Source of the DNA: Texcoconibacillus texcoconensis
GTDB taxonomy: Bacteria > Bacillota > Bacilli > Bacillales > Salisediminibacteriaceae
Assembly: GCF_014202575.1 (NCBI RefSeq)
Contig: NZ_JACHHB010000006.1
Coordinates: 62,001 to 126,000, forward strand
Reading direction: 5' to 3'
DNA: 64,000 nt
Shown here: piece after piece, positions 1 to 8,495 of the stretch
How the letters are laid out: every line of letters begins with the position of its first letter
How positions within the stretch are numbered: the first letter of the stretch is position 1
Program-made: the position numbers and the translations under genes
Notes under the pieces: model-generated
What the model was told of the DNA's origin: nothing
The model's database searches: none
The model's input: the letters and a program-made list of their open reading frames with translations, nothing else

Positions 1-206
1 GTGATGTGACCCATTCCAACCAGAGTCGTGCGATAGTAAAATCGCTGATGTTGCTCGCTCAACAATTGAAAATCAACACTGTAAGTGAAGGGGTAGAAAA
101 TGAAGAACAGCTGAATCGTTTACTGTCGGAAAATTGCCAGGAGACGCAAGGCTTTTATTTTAGCCCGCCTGTTTCGGCAGAAGAAGCGAAGAGGTTTATA
201 AAATAG
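1..206 (+). CDS. EAL-domain c-di-GMP phosphodiesterase, C-terminal fragment cut by window edge
   Basis: The frame is open from the first bases and ends in TAG at 204-206. The visible 67 residues are the tail of an EAL domain: a helix (SRAIVKSLMLLAQQL), the SEGVE segment carrying a metal-loop glutamate, and a QGFYFSPP motif, the usual end of EAL domains. Such enzymes hydrolyse c-di-GMP to pGpG. The N-terminal sensory or GGDEF part lies outside the window, so the architecture is unknown. A bidirectional terminator follows. It is close to a second c-di-GMP gene at 3.1 kb and to flagellar genes, which fits control of motility versus attachment. Family call is firm from EGVE and QGF; enzymatic activity cannot be judged. 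Confidence 0.85.
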   Translation, partial: DVTHSNQSRAIVKSLMLLAQQLKINTVSEGVENEEQLNRLLSENCQETQGFYFSPPVSAEEAKRFIK

Positions 207-228
207 GATACTTGCTTTGAGTGGTGGC

Positions 229-267
229 GGTCCCTCTTTATTACTAAAGAGGGGACCGTCTTATTTA
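229..267. terminator. Bidirectional terminator between convergent genes
   Basis: A 12-bp inverted repeat (GGTCCCTCTTTA and its complement with one extra G, loop TTAC) is followed by a T-rich run on the plus strand. It sits 22 bases after the EAL stop and overlaps the end of the convergent minus-strand gene, so it probably serves both. Confidence 0.8.
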
Positions 268-476
268 TTGATGCGAATGTACTCTCCGTGCGCTAATACA
301 GTGCGAATCGGTGTTTCAGTTTGTTCCATTTTCTTTTTCAATTTTTCATCCATCACTTCAACGACGACGGATCGTTCCAGTACGTTGATCACCTTAAATT
401 CAATACCACCACTCTCAACGACTTCATCAATTTCTGCAATATCTTCTGTTTTTGGTTCATTATTCTCGTTACTCAC
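261..476 (-). CDS. Small acidic hypothetical protein (71 aa)
   Basis: I do not recognise this protein. It starts at GTG (474-476) with AAAGGG about 10 bases upstream and ends in TAA at 261-263. The first 20 residues are acidic and probably disordered (NENNEPKTED). The rest alternates hydrophobic and charged residues (IEFKVINVLERSVVVEVMDE), suggesting a small beta-rich fold, ending in GEYIRINK. There is no signal peptide or membrane segment. It is monocistronic and convergent with the EAL gene. The good ribosome site, shared terminator and sensible composition support a real gene; function unknown. Confidence 0.6.
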   Translation of the reverse strand: MSNENNEPKTEDIAEIDEVVESGGIEFKVINVLERSVVVEVMDEKLKKKMEQTETPIRTVLAHGEYIRINK

Positions 477-868
477 TCGTCAACAACCCTTTCATAAAAG
501 TATCTGTACGATAGTCCAACCAACTACTTAATTTATCATGATTCCGCCTTTACCTTCAATCATAATATTATATAAAAAGCCATAAATCATACAATTTTCA
601 ATGAATTAGTCACGTATTAAAAATCTGAGCATGCAGCAATTGACGACGTGTGTCGTAAAACGGAATATGATGTTATAATATGTCGATGTGTAGAAGTAGT
701 ATGTTAATAGGGACTTGGGATTAAATAACAATTCTGAAAAGTGAGAACTTGCATGATCGTTATTGTGAGGTCTCTTTGTTCACTGTAACAATGAACGAAA
801 ATAATGGTTTGTTGCAAGCGATTTCAGTAATCATCAACTTCATGAATGATACAGGAAGGAGAAAGTAA
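477..868. other. Gene-free gap ahead of the chemoreceptor
   Basis: 392 bases, AT-rich, between the divergent small gene and the chemoreceptor. A TATAAT hexamer lies at 674-679 but without a -35 box at proper distance. No sigma-D consensus could be matched although chemoreceptors in this family often use it. No ORF, repeat or hairpin was seen. Confidence 0.5.
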
Positions 869-2569
869 ATGCTCTCATTTTTTAATCAATGGAAAATAGG
901 TACGAAGTTAAATGTTGTGATTTTTTTATCTTTTCTCATTTTTGTCATTATTGTCGGTTGGGTTGTGTACAACCAAGTGACAGAAGGTGTTGAACAATCT
1001 GTAGCGGATAAAGTGACGAGTGATATCCATGTCGCGAACTATATGCTAGAAGATTATGATTCTGGAGAGTGGCATATTGAAGGTGGCGAATTGTATAAAG
1101 GAGAGACGAGAATTAGTGGTGATTTTGAGATCATCGATGAAATTGGCAATAATACCGATGGACTCGTGACGATCTTTAAAAATAAACAACCAGTAACAAC
1201 GAATCTCATCATTGACGGTGAGCGGTCTCTTGGTGTAGAAGCTGAAGGAGAAACAGTGGAGGTCGTCCTCGGTCAAGGAGAGGAATTAGCTGGTGAGATC
1301 GATATCCTCGGGACAGATATGCAAACTGCTTATACACCGATACATAACGCCGACGATGAAGTAATTGGTATGATTTTCGTCGGTGCATCTCAAGAGGAAA
1401 TCAATGATACGGTATCATCGATGATGTCGTCTGTCGCCGTCGTTCTCTTGATCATGATTGCACTTGTAGGGACGACAATGGTGTGGATGACAAGAAGAAT
1501 GAGCGCTCGTTTACAAAACGTAAATGAAGCGTTAATGAAAGCAGGAGAAGGGGATTTATCGACAACGGTTGAAGACCAGTCTCATGATGAGATCGGCCAA
1601 CTTGTGCAAGGATTTAACGCGATGAAATCGAATTTGCAACAACTCATCCAACAAGTTGTCGAAACATCTGAGCAAGTAGCGGCATCATCCCAACAGCTAA
1701 CTGCAAGTTCCGATGAAACAACGAAAGCAACCGAGCAAATTACAGATTCGATTCAAGAGGTTGCGACAAGCACGGACGAACAATCAAAGAAATCAGATGA
1801 TGTACAAGGGGTCGTTAGTGATATATCTTCTGGTTTAGGCCATGTTTCTGAAAATATACAATCTGTTCATCAATCAGCACGTGACACTTCGAAAAAAGCA
1901 GAAGAAGGAACAAAGGTTATTAACCAAAGTATGCAGCAAATGGATACCATCCATGGAAAAACGAGTGCTTCGGCGCAACTCGTTCAACAGCTCGGTGAAA
2001 AATCTGAAAAGATCGGTGATATTGTCTCGCTTATTACAGATGTCTCTGATCAAACAAACCTTCTCGCATTAAATGCAGCAATTGAAGCAGCGCGAGCAGG
2101 GGAACACGGAAAGGGTTTTGCTGTTGTTGCTGAGGAGGTACGTAAGTTAGCTGAGCAATCAAGTCAATCTGCGCAACAAATTAACGACGTCATTCAAGAT
2201 ATACAAACAGACATCGAAAAATCAGTCAAGTCGATCGAAGAGGGGCAAGTTTCGGTTCAAGAAGGTATTCAAGGAGCTCAGCAAGCTGAGACGACCTTCA
2301 AGGACATTGTCAGTTCGGTTTCAAATGTAACAGCACAAGTTGAAGAAGTAACTTCAGCAACTGAACAAATGACGGAGAGTGCCAATACGATGGTGTCCAC
2401 CGTTGAAGACATGACAGAGGCGGTCAAAAATACGTCGAGTCATACGCAAAATGTCGCAGCATCTGCTGAAGAGCAAAATGCGTCAATGGAAGAAGTGGCA
2501 GCATCAGCGAGCACACTATCTGATATGGCTGAAGACCTTCAACAAGCAGTACGGAATTTCAAACTATAA
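869..2569 (+). CDS. Methyl-accepting chemotaxis protein with single extracytoplasmic sensor
   Basis: Transmembrane chemoreceptor, 566 aa. Visible order: short cytoplasmic N-terminus, membrane helix about 15-34, a 150-residue extracytoplasmic domain of the single-Cache type ([16 protein letters not shown], then [17 protein letters not shown]), second membrane helix about 188-207, HAMP linker to about 262, then the long coiled-coil signalling domain. The hairpin tip around 397-416 has the conserved [15 protein letters not shown]. Ligand signals are passed to CheA/CheW, which are not in the window. The start ATG has AAGGAGAAAG-type Shine-Dalgarno spacing. It is followed by its own terminator, so it is probably monocistronic. 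The ligand is unknown; the sensor is rich in Asp and Glu, as expected for an exposed domain in a salt-adapted cell. Confidence 0.95.
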   Translation: MLSFFNQWKIGTKLNVVIFLSFLIFVIIVGWVVYNQVTEGVEQSVADKVTSDIHVANYMLEDYDSGEWHIEGGELYKGETRISGDFEIIDEIGNNTDGLVTIFKNKQPVTTNLIIDGERSLGVEAEGETVEVVLGQGEELAGEIDILGTDMQTAYTPIHNADDEVIGMIFVGASQEEINDTVSSMMSSVAVVLLIMIALVGTTMVWMTRRMSARLQNVNEALMKAGEGDLSTTVEDQSHDEIGQLVQGFNAMKSNLQQLIQQVVETSEQVAASSQQLTASSDETTKATEQITDSIQEVATSTDEQSKKSDDVQGVVSDISSGLGHVSENIQSVHQSARDTSKKAEEGTKVINQSMQQMDTIHGKTSASAQLVQQLGEKSEKIGDIVSLITDVSDQTNLLALNAAIEAARAGEHGKGFAVVAEEVRKLAEQSSQSAQQINDVIQDIQTDIEKSVKSIEEGQVSVQEGIQGAQQAETTFKDIVSSVSNVTAQVEEVTSATEQMTESANTMVSTVEDMTEAVKNTSSHTQNVAASAEEQNASMEEVAASASTLSDMAEDLQQAVRNFKL

Positions 2570-2582
2570 TCTTACATTGAAT

Positions 2583-2625
2583 AGAAGGGGCCTTCTCAAA
2601 TAAAAAGGGGCTCCTTCTTTTTTTA
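2583..2625 (+). terminator. Terminator of the chemoreceptor gene
   Basis: AGAAGGGGCC pairs with GGCTCCTTCT (with one bulge) and is followed by a run of T. It starts 13 bases after the stop codon. Confidence 0.8.
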
Positions 2626-2892
2626 ATGAGTTTATGCTGAAGTTAGGGATCCGACAGGGTTCACAAAGATCCGATAATTATATAAACTTTTGTCGAAATT
2701 GTGCAAGTAGCGTAAAACTTGTGTAAAATAAATAAAAAAGCGCATTAAAAGGATAATTTAACGAGATCGAGCGATGGTAACTTAAAAAAAAATCCAACCA
2801 ACAAATACTTAAATAAACAACATAGGTATAATGTTGAAAATTGTCTGATTTTGTTTTATAGTTTGAATATATCTAATATAAAATCACTATAA
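2626..2892. other. AT-rich gap leading into the riboswitch
   Basis: No coding potential. The likely promoter for the riboswitch transcript lies at the right end: TTGAAT at 2863-2868 and TATAAT at 2888-2893, but with a 19-base spacer and a start very close to the aptamer, so the exact promoter is uncertain. Confidence 0.4.
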
Positions 2893-2982
2893 TGATAACG
2901 GCAAACTATTCGAAAGGGTAGGACGCAAAGCCTAGGGTCTACGGTTTTCAAGAAAACTATGATCGCCTGGTTGCCAAAGTAG
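2893..2982 (+). promoter_or_regulatory. c-di-GMP-I (GEMM-I) riboswitch aptamer
   Basis: The stretch contains the hallmark GEMM-I segments in order: GGCAAACTATTCGAAAGGGT at 2900, then GGACGCAAAGCCTAGGGTCT at 2921, a variable hairpin (GGTTTTC/GAAAACT) and CGCCTGGTTGCC at 2964-2975 closing the structure. In this class c-di-GMP is bound between the two helices at the GGACGCAAAGCC strand and the tetraloop receptor. It lies just before an intrinsic terminator and the GGDEF-EAL gene, so it is expected to control read-through into that gene. Direction of control (on or off) cannot be read securely. Confidence 0.93.
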
Positions 2983-3001
2983 ATACACGTGTATGTTTTT
3001 T

Positions 3002-3032
3002 GGCTATTCTCGGTGCAGATTAGCTTTTTTTA
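3002..3032 (+). terminator. Riboswitch expression-platform terminator
   Basis: GGCTA and TAGCT pair around an inner TCT/AGA pair separated by a T-T mismatch, loop CGGTGC, followed by seven T. It lies about 27 bases after the aptamer and 78 bases before the regulated start codon, as expected for transcriptional control. Confidence 0.75.
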
Positions 3033-3110
3033 TTGGTAAAAAGAAGTTTTATATATGAAACTTTTAGTATTTTACCTATTTCGATCACTTTCATAAGGGG
3101 CGAGACATCA

Positions 3111-4496
3111 ATGTTAACGGAAGAAGAAAACCATCTGATTCGGTTACTAGACAAACTTGAAGTACAAGATCGAAAACGATATAAAGAAGCTTTTAACAAA
3201 GTGGTTTATGAAGATGAAGTGACTTTCCTACCGAATCGAAAGTCTTTGCTACAATCTTTACAGTCTTATGTTGCTAATACAACGAATCCTAAATTCTCTC
3301 TTTTATATTTAGATTTGAACCGGTTTAAATTATTAAATGATACATATGGTCATGCGTATGGAGATGTGATCTTAAAGCAAGTTGCCCAACGTTTAACTAA
3401 TTATACCGGTAAGGAAGAGACGATTTATCGAATATCAGCAGATGAATTTGTCGTTGTAAGTACGGTATCCCAAAAAGAAGATGTACCACCTCTTATGCAA
3501 TATTATGGTGAACTTTTTCAAACCCCTTTTTATGTTGAAAAAAATGACGTCGAAATTTACCTGCAACCGACGATTGGAGCGAGTGTGTTTCCAGATGATA
3601 CCACTGAAATCGATACGCTCATTCAATATGCCAACATTGCTCTCTACCATGCTAAGCATCACAACCAAAAAGCGATGCTCTTTCACTCGCAAATGTACGA
3701 GCAAGTGAGTGAAAGGATGAATGTCGAGCGCCATCTTTATCATGCGATTAACAACAGAGAAACTGAACGTCCATTCACCTTATATTACCAGCCACAAATC
3801 GATACCCGAACTGGAAAAACGAAAGGGTTAGAAGCACTTATCCGCTGGCAACATTCTGACTGGGGATTTGTACCACCGAACAAATTTATCCCTATCGCTG
3901 AAGAAAATGGTCTCATTATTCCTCTAGGAAAATGGATATTGCTTGAAGCTTGTCAGGAAATGAAAAAGATGCAAGAGACAGAAGGGTATTGTTTGCCAAT
4001 TAGTGTGAACTTGTCTCCTCGACAAATTGCTCAAGATGATTTTGTTGAAATGGTTGAAACGATTCTAACCGAAACAGGCATCGATCCGAAATTTCTCGTC
4101 TTAGAAATTACTGAAACAGTCGTGATGGAGTGGATTGACTCTTCGGTTGAGAAATTAGAGCAATTGAAGAAGCTTGGTGTCAAAATTGCATTAGATGATT
4201 TTGGCGAAAAATATTCATCACTTGGTTACCTTATGAAATTACCGATTGATATTGTTAAAATCGATAAATCGTTCATTCAAAATGTTCATGAAGACGGTGG
4301 CATAAAAAAGATATTAAACAAAATGATAAATTTGATTCAGCATTTAGAACTTGAAGTTTTAATTGAAGGTGTTGAAACGAACGAGCAATTGGCTTTTCTA
4401 CAAAAACAAAAATGTCATTTTGTTCAAGGGTTTTTGTTTAGTCGTCCCTTACCCATTCATAAGTTAATAGGCTGCACACCTGTTCAAAATACATAA
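3111..4496 (+). CDS. GGDEF-EAL protein, degenerate GGDEF (SADEF), probable c-di-GMP phosphodiesterase
   Basis: Soluble 461-aa protein with no membrane segment. GGDEF domain about 40-195: the substrate loop is conserved (DLNRFKLLNDTYGHAYGD) but the signature reads SADEF at about 109-113, so cyclase activity is doubtful; such domains often bind GTP to stimulate the EAL partner. EAL domain about 205-450 keeps EAL at 241, NLSPRQ, LEITE, the DDFG pair at about 362, KIDKSFI, EGVE and QGF, so c-di-GMP hydrolysis is likely. The loop after DDFG reads EKYSS rather than the common TGYSS. The ATG at 3111 follows AAGGGG; a longer frame from a TTG at 3033 would begin inside the terminator and is not chosen. 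Expression is under the upstream c-di-GMP riboswitch, giving a product-sensing loop. Confidence 0.9.
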   Translation: MLTEEENHLIRLLDKLEVQDRKRYKEAFNKVVYEDEVTFLPNRKSLLQSLQSYVANTTNPKFSLLYLDLNRFKLLNDTYGHAYGDVILKQVAQRLTNYTGKEETIYRISADEFVVVSTVSQKEDVPPLMQYYGELFQTPFYVEKNDVEIYLQPTIGASVFPDDTTEIDTLIQYANIALYHAKHHNQKAMLFHSQMYEQVSERMNVERHLYHAINNRETERPFTLYYQPQIDTRTGKTKGLEALIRWQHSDWGFVPPNKFIPIAEENGLIIPLGKWILLEACQEMKKMQETEGYCLPISVNLSPRQIAQDDFVEMVETILTETGIDPKFLVLEITETVVMEWIDSSVEKLEQLKKLGVKIALDDFGEKYSSLGYLMKLPIDIVKIDKSFIQNVHEDGGIKKILNKMINLIQHLELEVLIEGVETNEQLAFLQKQKCHFVQGFLFSRPLPIHKLIGCTPVQNT

Positions 4497-4532
4497 AACG
4501 AAAGACTTAAAAAATAGAATAGGAGCATCAAG

Positions 4533-5096
4533 ATGAGCACAGTAGCGGTAAAAACTAAAAAAGAGGCGATGTTAGAGGAAATATCATCGATAAAAAGAAA
4601 TTATAGTAATCACTTGATCATCTATTTCGAAGAAGATGATGTACCTACGCAAACGGAAGAAAATATCCTGATTGTTTATTCGAAGCTAAATGAAAGTTTA
4701 ATTGATAAGATCCTTTCGCACGATACTTTTTCCTATTGTTTGGACGATCATATGACTGAGCTCCATATGATTTTCAAAGGAGAACTTCAACACTCGTCGT
4801 CTTTTACGCGGTCAATTATTCGAAATTTAGAGGATGAAAAAGAAGAAAGAAAATTGATGTTAAATAAAGAAAAGGTTGAACAATACTTTACAGAACAAGA
4901 AGCTTTAATCATGGACCAACTCCTGGAAGGAAAGAACGTCGAGGAAATGGCAAAAACGATTTTTTTATCTCCGCCGACGATTTATCGATATTTAAACGTG
5001 GTTAAAAAGAAACTAGATTGTACAAATCATACATCGATCTTGAAAACTTTAATAAAAAACGACATGGTGAACGTACGAGAGGGGTCCCTTAGTTAA
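4533..5096 (+). CDS. LuxR-type helix-turn-helix regulator next to fliD
   Basis: 187-aa cytoplasmic protein with AGGAG seven bases before ATG. The C-terminal part (about 115-175) is a LuxR/GerE-like helix-turn-helix: FTEQEALIMDQLLEGKN, then MAKTIFLSPPTIYRYLNVVK and KKLDCTNHTSILKTLI. The N-terminal 110 residues have no recognisable receiver or ligand domain and lack phospho-acceptor geometry that I can identify. It lies 36 bases after the GGDEF-EAL gene and before fliD, so it may be co-transcribed with the former and may regulate flagellar or biofilm genes; that role is inferred from position only. A terminator overlaps its stop codon. Confidence 0.7.
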   Translation: MSTVAVKTKKEAMLEEISSIKRNYSNHLIIYFEEDDVPTQTEENILIVYSKLNESLIDKILSHDTFSYCLDDHMTELHMIFKGELQHSSSFTRSIIRNLEDEKEERKLMLNKEKVEQYFTEQEALIMDQLLEGKNVEEMAKTIFLSPPTIYRYLNVVKKKLDCTNHTSILKTLIKNDMVNVREGSLS

Positions 5097-5116
5097 CGAA
5101 CTAATGGGCCTTTTTT
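5083..5116 (+). terminator. Terminator overlapping the stop codon of the LuxR-type gene
   Basis: GGTCCCTTAGTT pairs with AACTAATGGGCC (one mismatch, loop AACG) and is followed by six T. The stop codon TAA at 5094-5096 lies within the hairpin. Confidence 0.8.
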
Positions 5117-5175
5117 GCGGCTTTTGTCCCTTGCCGTTTCCCTTTTTAAAAGTGTGACACCTCTCCATAAAAGAC

Positions 5176-5203
5176 TAAACATTTCTCTACTAAGAGCCGA
5201 TAT
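5176..5203 (+). promoter_or_regulatory. Sigma-D (flagellar) promoter for fliD-fliS-fliT
   Basis: TAAA at 5176-5179 and a perfect GCCGATAT at 5196-5203 with a 16-base spacer match the B. subtilis sigma-D consensus (TAAA, 14-16 bases, GCCGATAT). It lies 63 bases before the fliD start and after a terminator, so it should drive fliD and the following genes. Confidence 0.88.
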
Positions 5204-5266
5204 TAAATATACATAACAAAATCAAATACAATGACAACTGAATATTGGAAAGAGGAGTGACCTGGG

Positions 5267-7525
5267 ATGAGAGTAGCGGGGATGGTTTCAGGCATGGATA
5301 TTGATCATATGGTAAAGGAGCTCATGCAAGTAGAGCGCCAACCGATTGATAAACTGGAACAACAAGTGATGACTAGGGAATGGCAAGTAGAGGCGTACCG
5401 TGAAGTGAATACAGAATTTGATGCGTTTCGAACGGAACTGTTTGATACGGTCATGAGGACTTCAAATATGACTGTTCAGTCGGTCGAGTCGTCCGATGAC
5501 AATCGTGTCACAGCCGAAGTGCGGGGCGCGCATTCGAATATGAATTATACGGTCAATGAGGTCGAACAGTTAGCACAAGAAGCTTCTACTTTTAGTAACA
5601 AAACGCTGACAGATGGTTCTTCGCTCGACCCATCCGAGGCGTTACATTCTGAGGTTTCATCAGATGTTTGGAAGGAAGGAATCATTCACCGTGAAACGGT
5701 TCAAGGTGAAGGGGAAAATATAGTCGATGTCAGTGGCGATCATTGGAATGAAAAAGACCTTAATAAGCTTGATATTACGGTCGGTGAAGAGTCGTTTCAA
5801 GTTGTAACTGACGACACCGATCTAAACGACGAACAAGTTTATGCACACATTTCTGATGATGGCGAACTGCAACTGACATTTGCGCGCGACATCAGTGCTG
5901 ATCAATCGGTCCATATCGAGGGAATACAGCAAAAAGCGGTTGAAGCGTTCGATGCAGGAGAACCCCGTAGCGAATTTGAACTTTCGCGCGGTAACATTAG
6001 TGAAGATAGTATCGAAGTGAAAGTGGAGGGTGAAGACCCACTTAAGGTTGTAACAGACCCTACTCATACACTTAAAGAAGGTGAAGTGTTCGTTGACCTA
6101 GAAAGCGGCGAGCTCATTTTAGCTGAAGAAACCGATCAACAAGTCACTGTAGAATATAAAGAACAGTATCTTGCAGGTCGCGTCACGACATTTGCTGAAA
6201 ATGGAGACCCACAAACGGAACAAATGATTGTATCGGCTGATGATACGTTAGACGATATCATCGAACGCTTAAATGAATCAGAGTTAGGGGTACAGTCTTT
6301 TTATGACCCATACTCGGACCGATTATCTGTCACACGAACAGAAACGGGTACTTTTCATGGTGCAGGAGAAGACATTCAATTCGAAGGTGAATTGTTTGAA
6401 GATTTGCTCGGTCTTCAGCACGCCGACATCCATGAAGAGGATGGCGAGTTCGTTATCCGAGATGGTTCCGGGACTAAACTTGATTGGGCATTTGCTGACG
6501 ACAGAGATAACGAGGATCTTGAGGGTGTCACTTTTGATCGCTCACTAGCGGAAGAATCAGGTGGTGCTTATGCTGGTGTGCTTTCTAATGAAGATGGTGA
6601 AGTGGTTACGAACAAAGAAATCGTTGTTGATGGACAAGTCGTTGCGCGAACAGATGATGCCGGCCGACTTACATATGACGGTTTACAAGGTGCTCAAAAT
6701 GCGCGCTTCACCGTTAATGGGCTAGAGACAGAACGACCAAGCAACAGTTTTGACCTTGGAGATATGTCTTTAACGTTACACGAAACATTTTCTAGAGACG
6801 AGGCTTCCGTCCGTTTAGAAAGTGATGTCGATACGGACAGCATCTTCGAGACGATCGAAGGATTTGTCGAGCGTTACAATGAAATTCTCGATGATGTGAA
6901 CGGTCGTTTGCAAGAAGAACGCTACCGTGATTATCCACCGCTTACTGATGAACAAAGACATGCGATGTCTGAGCGAGAGATTGATCTGTGGGAAGAAAAA
7001 GCGATGAGCGGAATGTTGAGAAACGACTCAACCATTCGCAGTACGATGGTTCAGATGCGTGTCGACTTGTATACTCTTATAGACAGTGAAGGTAGTGAGT
7101 TTAATAGTTTAGCTTCGATCGGGATCACGACGACAAGAGATTATTTAGAGCGTGGGAAGTTAGAGATTAATGAAGATGCCCTTCGTGAAGCGATTGAAAA
7201 AGATCCGTCTAGTGTGCATCAAGTTTTTGCGGCAAACGGTGATACCAATGCAGAAAAAGGGGTCGCTGTTCGACTCCGTGAAACGCTCGATGCGGGTATT
7301 GAAAACTTGTCGCTACGAGCTGGCGGAATGCGTGGTCGCTCGCAAGACCATCAGTTCGCTTTAGGAAGACAAATGAATAACTTAGAAGATCGAATTGAAC
7401 AGGCCGAGCGCCGACTATCGCAAGTTGAGGATCGTTACTGGAGCCAATTTGGTGCAATGGAACAAGCAATGGCACAAGCGCAGCAACAATCGAACATGCT
7501 GTTTAGTCAAATGTTCGGTATGTAG
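5267..7525 (+). CDS. fliD: Flagellar filament cap protein FliD (HAP2), unusually long
   Basis: FliD caps the growing flagellar filament and guides flagellin assembly. The N-terminal FliD domain is clear (MVSGMDIDHMVKELMQVERQ) and the C-terminal domain (from about 505) carries the FVERYNEILDDVN helix and the SMLRNDSTIRST-type segment (here SGMLRNDSTIRSTMVQMRVD). It has 752 residues against roughly 500 in B. subtilis; the extra mass is a very acidic middle region (about 110-500) including an Ig-like stretch (GQVVARTDDAGRLTYDGLQG). Middle domains are surface-exposed and variable in this family. AAAGAGGAG precedes the ATG. Transcribed from a sigma-D promoter and followed by fliS and fliT. Confidence 0.95.
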   Translation: MRVAGMVSGMDIDHMVKELMQVERQPIDKLEQQVMTREWQVEAYREVNTEFDAFRTELFDTVMRTSNMTVQSVESSDDNRVTAEVRGAHSNMNYTVNEVEQLAQEASTFSNKTLTDGSSLDPSEALHSEVSSDVWKEGIIHRETVQGEGENIVDVSGDHWNEKDLNKLDITVGEESFQVVTDDTDLNDEQVYAHISDDGELQLTFARDISADQSVHIEGIQQKAVEAFDAGEPRSEFELSRGNISEDSIEVKVEGEDPLKVVTDPTHTLKEGEVFVDLESGELILAEETDQQVTVEYKEQYLAGRVTTFAENGDPQTEQMIVSADDTLDDIIERLNESELGVQSFYDPYSDRLSVTRTETGTFHGAGEDIQFEGELFEDLLGLQHADIHEEDGEFVIRDGSGTKLDWAFADDRDNEDLEGVTFDRSLAEESGGAYAGVLSNEDGEVVTNKEIVVDGQVVARTDDAGRLTYDGLQGAQNARFTVNGLETERPSNSFDLGDMSLTLHETFSRDEASVRLESDVDTDSIFETIEGFVERYNEILDDVNGRLQEERYRDYPPLTDEQRHAMSEREIDLWEEKAMSGMLRNDSTIRSTMVQMRVDLYTLIDSEGSEFNSLASIGITTTRDYLERGKLEINEDALREAIEKDPSSVHQVFAANGDTNAEKGVAVRLRETLDAGIENLSLRAGGMRGRSQDHQFALGRQMNNLEDRIEQAERRLSQVEDRYWSQFGAMEQAMAQAQQQSNMLFSQMFGM

Positions 7526-7661
7526 ATAGAGTGGAAGATGTAAACGTAGTGTAGTAATAGCGTGGAAAATGTCTTTTCTTAAAAAAACAGGGGTACAGGT
7601 TTAAAGTTTACGTGGTACCCTTGTAATAGGAAAAATGATGGATATAGGAAGGTGAAGGTTG

Positions 7662-8075
7662 ATGGCAATGAATCAATATTCGATGGGACCGATGGCAGGG
7701 CAGGATGTGTATCGGCAAAATGCGGCGCAGACGGCTTCGCCGGGGCAGTTGACATTGATGCTTTATAATGGTTGTTTGAAGTTTATTAAGCAGGGGCGCC
7801 AAGGGATTGAGGGCAAGGATGTTCAGTTGAAAAATGAGAATTTGAAGAAGGCACAGAACATTATTTCGGAGTTGATGGTGACGTTAAAGGTGGAGGATGA
7901 GACGACGAGAAATATGCTTCGTTTGTATGATTATATTAAGCATCAGCTTGTGCAGGCGAATGTGCATAATAGTCTTGAGGCGCTTGATGAGGCGGAGAAG
8001 TATGTGACGCAGTTTCGGGATACTTGGAAAGAAGTGATTCAAAGTGAGAGAAAACGTCAGCACGGTCAATCTTGA
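7662..8075 (+). CDS. fliS: Flagellin export chaperone FliS
   Basis: FliS binds the C-terminus of flagellin and prevents premature polymerisation before export. The 137-aa protein shows the family core: AAQTASPGQLTLMLYNGCLKF near the start, a four-helix bundle, and the LYDYIKHQLVQAN and LEALDEAEKYVTQFRDTWKE helices. ATG 7662 is chosen over a TTG three bases earlier because AAGGTG is suitably spaced; ATG 7668 is also possible. It lies between fliD and a fliT-type gene that overlaps its 3' end. Confidence 0.95.
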   Translation: MAMNQYSMGPMAGQDVYRQNAAQTASPGQLTLMLYNGCLKFIKQGRQGIEGKDVQLKNENLKKAQNIISELMVTLKVEDETTRNMLRLYDYIKHQLVQANVHNSLEALDEAEKYVTQFRDTWKEVIQSERKRQHGQS

Positions 8076-8448
8076 GGCAGATGTGTTGATTAAGAGGTTA
8101 TACATGGCGACGAAAAAGTTATATAACCATTTGAGTGAGCCATTGCCGGATGATATGGAAGAGCGTGAACGTTATTTGGAGCGGATGCACAAGCTGTTGG
8201 ATCGCCGTGGGAAGCGGTTGGAGCAGGCGCGTGAAGGCGAAGCCCGCCCAGAGACGGAGCGCGACCATCGTTACGTTGAGGAAGTGTATCGCTTGAATCA
8301 AGAGATAGACAAGCGGATGAACGAAATGCGTTTTGCGATTCGCAGTGATTACAATCGCACGAAGCAACGTCGTACGACGGGGAACAAGTATACAAATCCT
8401 TACGACCAAGGTACAGTCGATGGTGTGTTTTTTGATAAACGAAATTAA
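8044..8448 (+). CDS. fliT: FliT-type flagellar chaperone (helical protein after fliS)
   Basis: Mostly helical, strongly charged 134-aa protein in the position of B. subtilis fliT, which acts as a chaperone for FliD. Sequence conservation in this family is weak, so the call leans on gene order. Residues 8-75 form helices with heptad-like spacing (ADVLIKRLYMATKKLYNHL, RERYLERMHKLLDRRGKRLE). The start used is GTG 8044, overlapping fliS by 32 bases; ATG 8104 would give a 114-aa form and cannot be excluded. Terminated just downstream. Confidence 0.7.
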   Translation: MRENVSTVNLEADVLIKRLYMATKKLYNHLSEPLPDDMEERERYLERMHKLLDRRGKRLEQAREGEARPETERDHRYVEEVYRLNQEIDKRMNEMRFAIRSDYNRTKQRRTTGNKYTNPYDQGTVDGVFFDKRN

Positions 8449-8461
8449 TCTCATGAACGAA

Positions 8462-8490
8462 AACCGCCCGGGTAGCCGGACGGTTTTTTT
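8462..8490. terminator. Terminator between fliT and the convergent glycosidase gene
   Basis: AACCGCCCGG pairs with CCGGACGGTT (one mismatch, loop GTAG), followed by seven T on the plus strand. On the minus strand only a short T run follows, so it acts mainly for the flagellar operon. Confidence 0.8.
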
Positions 8491-8495
8491 AAATC

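Noticed and set aside
217-531. 104-residue plus-strand ORF opposite the small acidic gene
   Set aside because: Serine/threonine-rich shadow of the minus-strand gene, starting in the terminator.
640-690. Sigma-A promoter TTGACG / TATAAT for the chemoreceptor
   Set aside because: The spacer is 28 bases, far outside the usual range.
2640-2690. Sigma-D promoter with ATCCGATAA
   Set aside because: The -10-like motif has no TAAA at 14-16 bases and no gene start at suitable distance.
3033-3110. TTG start giving a longer GGDEF-EAL protein
   Set aside because: The codon lies at the end of the riboswitch terminator T run and has no ribosome site; ATG 3111 has one.
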